Assembly (NCBI GenBank): GCA_023443745.1
Contig: JAEZTB010000069.1
Span: 1 to 64,000, forward strand
DNA length: 64,000 bases
Reading direction: 5' to 3'
Source: Bacillota bacterium
GTDB taxonomy: Bacteria; Bacillota; Clostridia; DSM-8532
The position numbers and the translations under genes are program-made. This document shows positions 59,139 to 64,000 of this stretch, piece after piece. The notes beneath the pieces are model-generated. The model ran no database searches. It saw nothing but the letters and a program-made list of their open reading frames with translations, and was not told where the DNA came from. Positions within the stretch are counted from its first letter, which is position 1. Each line of letters opens with the position of its first letter.

Positions 59139-59984
59139 ATGAAGAAAGTCAAAGACCAAGCAATATGGTTTATACTTCCGAGTGCGATAGGCTTTATAAT
59201 CTTCTTCATCTTCCCTTTTATTATCTCGCTGGGCTACGCATTTTTGGATAAGCCAGTAGGCGGGCAGTTCGTATGGTTTCAAAATTTTATAAGCTTATTC
59301 CAAAACTCTTCCTACCAGAAGGCGCTCCGAAACACGACAATTTTTATGGGGCTCTGCGTACCACTCAATATACTATGTTCGCTTGGAATCAGTATGGTGA
59401 TAAACAATGTGAAACGATATAAGCAGTTATTCACGCTCGTGTTCCTTATCCCGCTTGTGATACCCTCGGGGTCGATGGTGTTCTTTTGGAAAATGATGTT
59501 TGCAAACGATGGCTTTATAAATGGGATAATAGTGAATTTGGGTGGATCGGCAATACATTGGTTGGAAACGGGTTGGGCGTTATTCGTTATAGTTCTGATT
59601 TTTATATGGAAGAATCTAGGATACAACATAGTGTTATTGATTTCAGGAATAAGTACAATACCTAAAGATTATTACGAAGCGGCAAGCATGGACGGCGCGA
59701 GTAAGTGGCAGAGTTTTAAGTTTATTACACTCCCTTATCTCGTGCCCACGTTCGTGCTTACCACATTGATGTCTATCATTAACTCGTTTAAGGTGTTTAA
59801 GGAAATATATTTAATTACCGGCGACTATCCGCATGAGAGCATTTATATGTTGCAACACTTTATGAACAATATGTTCAGTTCGCTAAATTATCAGAAACTC
59901 ACCACGGCAACGACAGTTTTGGTGATAGCGATAACATTTATAACTATGGGGTTATTTAAGATAGAGCGGAGGGTTGCTGCATGA
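59139..59984 (+). CDS. MalF-type ABC permease
   Basis: A 281-residue permease with six hydrophobic segments and the EAA loop at YYEAASMDGASKWQSFKFIT. Partner of the next permease. It starts 16 bases after the binding protein gene behind AGAGGTG. Confidence 0.9.
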   Translation: MKKVKDQAIWFILPSAIGFIIFFIFPFIISLGYAFLDKPVGGQFVWFQNFISLFQNSSYQKALRNTTIFMGLCVPLNILCSLGISMVINNVKRYKQLFTLVFLIPLVIPSGSMVFFWKMMFANDGFINGIIVNLGGSAIHWLETGWALFVIVLIFIWKNLGYNIVLLISGISTIPKDYYEAASMDGASKWQSFKFITLPYLVPTFVLTTLMSIINSFKVFKEIYLITGDYPHESIYMLQHFMNNMFSSLNYQKLTTATTVLVIAITFITMGLFKIERRVAA

Positions 59985-60832
59985 AGAAGAGCTATGCAAT
60001 TTTAATGGTTTTAAGCGTTATATTCATTCTGCCTCTGCTTATAACTATTACAAATTCGTTTATAAGTGAAGCAGAAATTGCGCTTAACTATACCACAAAG
60101 TTATCAACTTTTGATGTAGTAGGGGGAGTCACACAAAAATTTGTTAATTTCGTGTTGATTCCGGCAAGTGTTACACTTAGCCAATATATAGCTGTTTTAT
60201 TTGAACAGCCTACATTTATTGTTTTGCTCATGAACTCGATAAAAATCACTTTGCCAGTTGTGTTAGGCAATACGGCGGTATCCCTGCTTTGTGCATATGC
60301 CTTCACAATTTGGAAGTGGAAACACAAAGAGAAAATTTTTTTCGTTTATATAATTGTAATGCTGATGCCGCTCCAAGCTGTTTTAGTTCCCAATTACATA
60401 ATTGCGGATTGGATGAATATAAAAACGAGTTACCTTGCTATCATACTTCCCGGTATTTTTTCTCCCTTTGGAGTTTTCTTGCTTAGGCAGAGCATGAAAG
60501 CGATACCCAAAGAATACTTCGAGGCGGCAAAAATTGACGGTGCGAGCGATTGGTATATATTCATTTACATCGTCTTGCCTCAGATGAAATCAGGTATCGC
60601 CGCACTTAGTATGCTGGTGTTCATCGAATATTGGAATTTGGTTGAACAAGTTATTGTGTTTATAAAAGACTATTTTAGGGAACCGCTTTCGGTGTTTTTA
60701 TCAAGAATTGCTGATGGACGAATAGGACTAATTTTTGCTGCAAGTTGTGTGTTTATGTTTCTGCCACTGTGGTTTTTAGCAATGGGGCAGCGGAATCTAG
60801 AAAAAGGCATAGAACTTTCGGGAGTAAAATAA
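59981..60832 (+). CDS. MalG-type ABC permease
   Basis: A 283-residue permease with an EAA loop at YFEAAKIDGASDWYIFIYIV and the MalG-type LLRQSMKAIP segment. ATG overlaps the malF-type stop (ATGA). A large exported loop (about residues 35-75) follows the first helix. Confidence 0.9.
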   Translation: MKKSYAILMVLSVIFILPLLITITNSFISEAEIALNYTTKLSTFDVVGGVTQKFVNFVLIPASVTLSQYIAVLFEQPTFIVLLMNSIKITLPVVLGNTAVSLLCAYAFTIWKWKHKEKIFFVYIIVMLMPLQAVLVPNYIIADWMNIKTSYLAIILPGIFSPFGVFLLRQSMKAIPKEYFEAAKIDGASDWYIFIYIVLPQMKSGIAALSMLVFIEYWNLVEQVIVFIKDYFREPLSVFLSRIADGRIGLIFAASCVFMFLPLWFLAMGQRNLEKGIELSGVK

Positions 60833-62080
60833 ATGAGCAAATATCTAAACATTAAAGCAATAGGAATAACAATTTTGGCAATTTTAGTGTTGTGTTTGTT
60901 TTTGTCAAAAACAATATATTCATTTAACATGCCACAAATCACAGCAACTATCCCTTTTAACGGGAAACTAAACAAAACGGAAACTGCTAATGGTATTGCA
61001 AATTGGGCAGAAAAAGAGTCCGTTTGTATAGAAGTTGCGGGAAAAGTTGAGGAAGTGCTAGTTAAGGAAGGCGAAACTGTTTACAAAGGGCAGGAGCTTG
61101 TGCGTCTATCTGTTAATAATGATGAAATGAATAAAATCAAAGAATTGAAAATTGCCCGCGCCAAATTAGACCTTGATATTGAAAATATAAATATAAAAAT
61201 CGGAAAAGCAAACGCAGACTTGACAGCATTGAAAACAGAGCAAGCACAAGAGATAAAAAAAGCACAGGACAATTACGACCGCATGAATAGTTTGTATCAA
61301 GCAGGCGCAATAGCGCAGGTGGAATGGGAAACAGCGGAATATAATTTAAAATCCACAATAGACAAGTATAACAAGCTAGTTGCGGATTTGAAAAATCTGA
61401 TGTTGACATACAATCAAGATATTAAAGGCAAGCAATTAGACCTCAAAAACAATGACGTTCAGCTTGCGCGATATAATGACATTCTATCAACCAACGGGAA
61501 CATCAAAGCAGAAACCGCTGGAATAGTAGGCGAAATTGCCATTAACAAAGGCGATATTGTAACAGCAAACCAGTCTGTTATGACGATAGGTATAGGCGAA
61601 AATTTTACGATTGAATGCAGCATACCGCTTGAAAACAGTTTTGTAGCGGTTGGCGACACTTGCAAACTCACAAACTCCAGCCACTCTTTTGATGGGATAG
61701 TTGACAAAATCCTTTCAGATGAAAAAACAAAGGCGGTTAGTATCACTGTTAGCGATGGGAATATCACTCCAAACGAGAGCTTTTCCATAACATTCTCAAA
61801 AGAGGGCAAACAAACAGAAAAACTTGTGCCCAACGGAGCAATTCAGCAGGATAGCTCGGGTTACTTCCTTTACAAAATCAGCAGTAGGAAAGGTGTATTG
61901 GGCGATGAGTATTATACTGAAAAATTGCCGATATACATTGGCGATTCAGACAACACGAACACAGTTATATTAAATGATATAGGCTTTTTTGAGCCAGTAG
62001 TTCTGTCGAGCAATAAGCCTTTTAGTGAGGGGGATACGATAGTTCTTAAAAACGGTGGTGATTTCTTTGAAAAGGATTAA
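60833..62080 (+). CDS. MacA/HlyD-like periplasmic adaptor protein
   Basis: A 415-residue membrane-fusion-type protein: N-terminal membrane helix (about 10-32), lipoyl half-motif GKVEEVLVKEGETVYKGQEL, and a long coiled coil (about residues 100-205). The second lipoyl half is AETAGIVGEIAINKGDIV, followed by beta domains. In Gram-positives such adaptors (YknX-like) work with MacB-type exporters. The ATG abuts the stop of the sugar-type permease, so it belongs to the same operon as an importer, which is unusual. Confidence 0.88.
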   Translation: MSKYLNIKAIGITILAILVLCLFLSKTIYSFNMPQITATIPFNGKLNKTETANGIANWAEKESVCIEVAGKVEEVLVKEGETVYKGQELVRLSVNNDEMNKIKELKIARAKLDLDIENINIKIGKANADLTALKTEQAQEIKKAQDNYDRMNSLYQAGAIAQVEWETAEYNLKSTIDKYNKLVADLKNLMLTYNQDIKGKQLDLKNNDVQLARYNDILSTNGNIKAETAGIVGEIAINKGDIVTANQSVMTIGIGENFTIECSIPLENSFVAVGDTCKLTNSSHSFDGIVDKILSDEKTKAVSITVSDGNITPNESFSITFSKEGKQTEKLVPNGAIQQDSSGYFLYKISSRKGVLGDEYYTEKLPIYIGDSDNTNTVILNDIGFFEPVVLSSNKPFSEGDTIVLKNGGDFFEKD

Positions 62081-63089
62081 TTTGACTGTAATTGCTTTAA
62101 CTATTTGTGGGGTAGCATTGATAACCCTGCTTGTTTTAGGGATGGATGCGCAAGGGAACGAGAATTTGTTTTTCGCTTGCCCGCAGGTGAATGAAGCTGT
62201 TTCGATTGAAAAAGCTGATGAAACAGAAGCTAAATTAACATACGAAATAGTCGATACAGTTCGGGTTAAGGCTGCCGTCAACATTGATGCTAGACAAATC
62301 GGAACGAACCATTTTTATAATGACATTATGGGTTACGCAATGACGAGTGGCAGCTTTTTTACGCTGAATGCTCAGCAAGAAAAACGCAAAGTAGCTGTGT
62401 TAAATGAAACATTAGCGATGGAAAGTTTTGGAAGTTTTGACATCGCTGGTAACAAAATTAGCCTGAACAATGAAATGTATGTCATTGTAGGGGTTATCAA
62501 GGATAATAAAGAGGAAACCGCAGTTTATGTTCCAGCGATTTTGACCAATACGAGTATATCCAATTTTATAGAAGTTATCGAAACGGAGGAGGCAACGCTT
62601 GCGAATTTGAAGAGTTTAGGAGTTAGTCAGAATAGTTTTTATTTAGCTAATTTAGGCGAATTTACAAAAGTTATTAAATCAAAATTCGCACTTGCATGGT
62701 GGCTTATAGCATTAGTGGTTTCAAGTTTTCTATCGATAAAAGGTGTAAAAGTTATCGGGGAATCAGTGCATAAAGTCAAAAGACTATACAAAGAAGAATA
62801 TTTGGGCGAAGTTATAAAATCGTGTGAAGTGCGAAAAATCATGCTATTTGCGATTGGTGCTTTAATGGGAATTGGTATAGGAATTTATGCAATGCTACAA
62901 TCAGCGCAAATATTCCTAAGTTGGAGTAAATATGCCAATGCGCTAGAAGGCATATCGACATTAGCATTTGGCGGAAAAATCAGTGCTTTACAGAAACTTT
63001 CGCTATATTCAGATTCAGCTTTTGCATTTTTTATTGGAGGTGTTGGTATTGGCATCATTGGAGCTTTCAGGCATAAACAAAACGTATGA
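62055..63089 (+). CDS. MacB/FtsX-like permease lacking an ATPase domain
   Basis: A 344-residue protein with MacB topology: helix 1 (about 7-30), an exported domain with MacB-type strands (GYAMTSGSFFTLNAQQEKRK, VAVLNETLAMESFGSFDIAG, MYVIVGVIKDN), then three helices (about 213-235, 260-282, 312-335). The open frame begins at GTG 62055; TTG 62067 behind GGTGGTGA is an equally good start. It overlaps the adaptor gene. No ATPase of the MacB type is seen in the window. Confidence 0.82.
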   Translation: MVISLKRINLTVIALTICGVALITLLVLGMDAQGNENLFFACPQVNEAVSIEKADETEAKLTYEIVDTVRVKAAVNIDARQIGTNHFYNDIMGYAMTSGSFFTLNAQQEKRKVAVLNETLAMESFGSFDIAGNKISLNNEMYVIVGVIKDNKEETAVYVPAILTNTSISNFIEVIETEEATLANLKSLGVSQNSFYLANLGEFTKVIKSKFALAWWLIALVVSSFLSIKGVKVIGESVHKVKRLYKEEYLGEVIKSCEVRKIMLFAIGALMGIGIGIYAMLQSAQIFLSWSKYANALEGISTLAFGGKISALQKLSLYSDSAFAFFIGGVGIGIIGAFRHKQNV

Positions 63090-64000
63090 TAACGGGTTTG
63101 TTGCCGTTCGTGATTTTAATTTAGCAATACAAGACAAAGAGTTCGTTATTTTTGTTGGGCCATCTGGTTGTGGAAAATCCACAACACTCCGCATGATAGC
63201 GGGGTTGGAGAGCATAAGTGCAGGAGAGCTTTATATCGGTGATGAAAAGATGAACGATGTGCCATCTGCAGATCGCGACATAGCAATGGTTTTTCAAAGT
63301 TACGCCTTATATCCCCATATGACGGTTTACGACAACATAGCTTTTGGATTACACTTGCGCAAAGTGCCTAAAGCAGAAATACGAAAAAAAGTCTTTGAAG
63401 TCAGTAGAATTTTGGAGCTTGAAGAGCTATTAGAGCGAAAACCCAAAGCACTTTCGGGAGGGCAAAAACAACGTGTAGCAATGGGGCGAGCTATCGTGCG
63501 CGAACCCAAAGTTTTTCTTATGGATGAACCTCTTTCCAATTTGGATGCTAAACTCCGTGTGCAAATGCGGGCTGAAATTGCAAAATTGCATAAGCGTCTG
63601 CAAGCAACATTTATATATGTTACGCATGACCAAACCGAAGCTATGACCTTGGGTGATAGAATTGTCGTTATGAAAGATGGCGTTATAATGCAAGCGGACA
63701 CTCCAGAGAACTTGTATAATAGCCCTGCCAATATGTTTGTTGCAGGGTTTATCGGTACACCAGCTATGAGTTTTATTGATGTTGAAATCCAAGGAAACAC
63801 CCTAAAATGGGGTGATTGTGAGATTGTTGCGCCTATTTTGAATGTTAATGCACGGGTTGCTGTTTTGGGCGTGCGTTGTGAGGATGTTCATATTACAAAT
63901 AACATGAACCGGAATTATGCAACGGTGGAAGCAGTCGAAATGCACGGCGCAGATTCTTTTGTCACTCTTAATTGCGGACAACAAATGCTGCTTGCCCGAA
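63049..64000 (+). CDS. MalK/UgpC-type ABC ATPase (3' end outside window)
   Basis: An ABC ATPase running off the right edge; about 317 codons are present. TTG 63049 is the best start (GGAGG at 63036-63040), with TTG 63058 as alternative; it overlaps the permease gene. Walker A GPSGCGKST, Q-loop VFQSYALYPHMTVYDNI, signature LSGGQKQRVAMGRA, Walker B VFLMDEPLSNLD and the H-loop are all present. A C-terminal regulatory (TOBE-like) domain typical of MalK begins near codon 240. It should energise the MalFG-type permeases and might also serve the MacB-like permease. Confidence 0.92.
   Translation, partial: MASLELSGINKTYDNGFVAVRDFNLAIQDKEFVIFVGPSGCGKSTTLRMIAGLESISAGELYIGDEKMNDVPSADRDIAMVFQSYALYPHMTVYDNIAFGLHLRKVPKAEIRKKVFEVSRILELEELLERKPKALSGGQKQRVAMGRAIVREPKVFLMDEPLSNLDAKLRVQMRAEIAKLHKRLQATFIYVTHDQTEAMTLGDRIVVMKDGVIMQADTPENLYNSPANMFVAGFIGTPAMSFIDVEIQGNTLKWGDCEIVAPILNVNARVAVLGVRCEDVHITNNMNRNYATVEAVEMHGADSFVTLNCGQQMLLAR

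Overview
The window looks like Bacillota (Clostridia-type) DNA. Shine-Dalgarno sequences are strong, GTG/TTG/CTG starts are common, and the conjugation genes are of the Gram-positive kind (PrgI, VirB4, VirD4, M23 hydrolase, MobP-type relaxase). Sat4- and APH(3')-III-like resistance proteins, a c-di-GMP-I riboswitch and clostridial cell-wall-binding repeats point the same way. No rRNA, tRNA, CRISPR array, integrase or intact transposase was seen, so neither end of the mobile element is proven.

Region 1 (1-2250) has a minus-strand parA-parB pair of plasmid/ICE type, with parB running off the left edge. Next to it is the orphan 3' tail of an RlmD/RumA-like rRNA methyltransferase gene. Region 2 (about 2250-35710) is the backbone of an integrative conjugative element, nearly all on the plus strand. 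It opens with small accessory genes and a D12 adenine methylase. A complete Tad/Flp-like pilus module follows: two near-duplicate pilins, an SLH-Ig surface protein, prepilin peptidase, CpaB, TadZ, TadA, TadB, TadC, and DUF4320 and TadE-like pseudopilins. The mating channel follows: VirB2-like, VirB6-like, PrgI, two VirB4-type proteins and an M23 hydrolase. An amidoligase/gamma-glutamylcyclotransferase pair sits inside it. A candidate oriT, a relaxase fused to Sel1 repeats, a Toprim primase and the VirD4 coupling protein complete it. An AbiH-type defence gene is inserted antisense. Terminator-like hairpins punctuate the operon.

Region 3 (about 35.7-51 kb) is visibly more AT-rich and is a multidrug-resistance island. 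It contains a TetR-controlled glycosyltransferase and TetA-like efflux pump, then a ribosomal-protection tet gene with an attenuator leader and a TetA(P)/Tet(40)-like pump. A diverged form of the Tn5405-type cluster follows: a broken ant(6), sat4-like and aph(3')-III-like genes. Last is a TetR-rifampin phosphotransferase-MFS operon with palindromic operators. The island ends in a cell-wall-binding repeat relic and an orphan c-di-GMP-I riboswitch.

Region 4 (51.6-64 kb) carries a conjugative-transposon-type sigma-like factor and a PadR-DUF1048-DUF1048-DrrAB drug-efflux operon. A scar follows, made of pieces of a KTR protein gene, an IS3 transposase gene and an ABC permease gene. A response regulator/histidine kinase pair then faces an unusual operon that joins a sugar-type ABC importer to a MacA-like adaptor and a MacB-like permease. 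Both divergent promoters carry the same tandem repeat at the same distance from the -10 box. A roughly 290-bp sequence from the kinase/permease boundary recurs near 46 kb, which shows the island is a mosaic.
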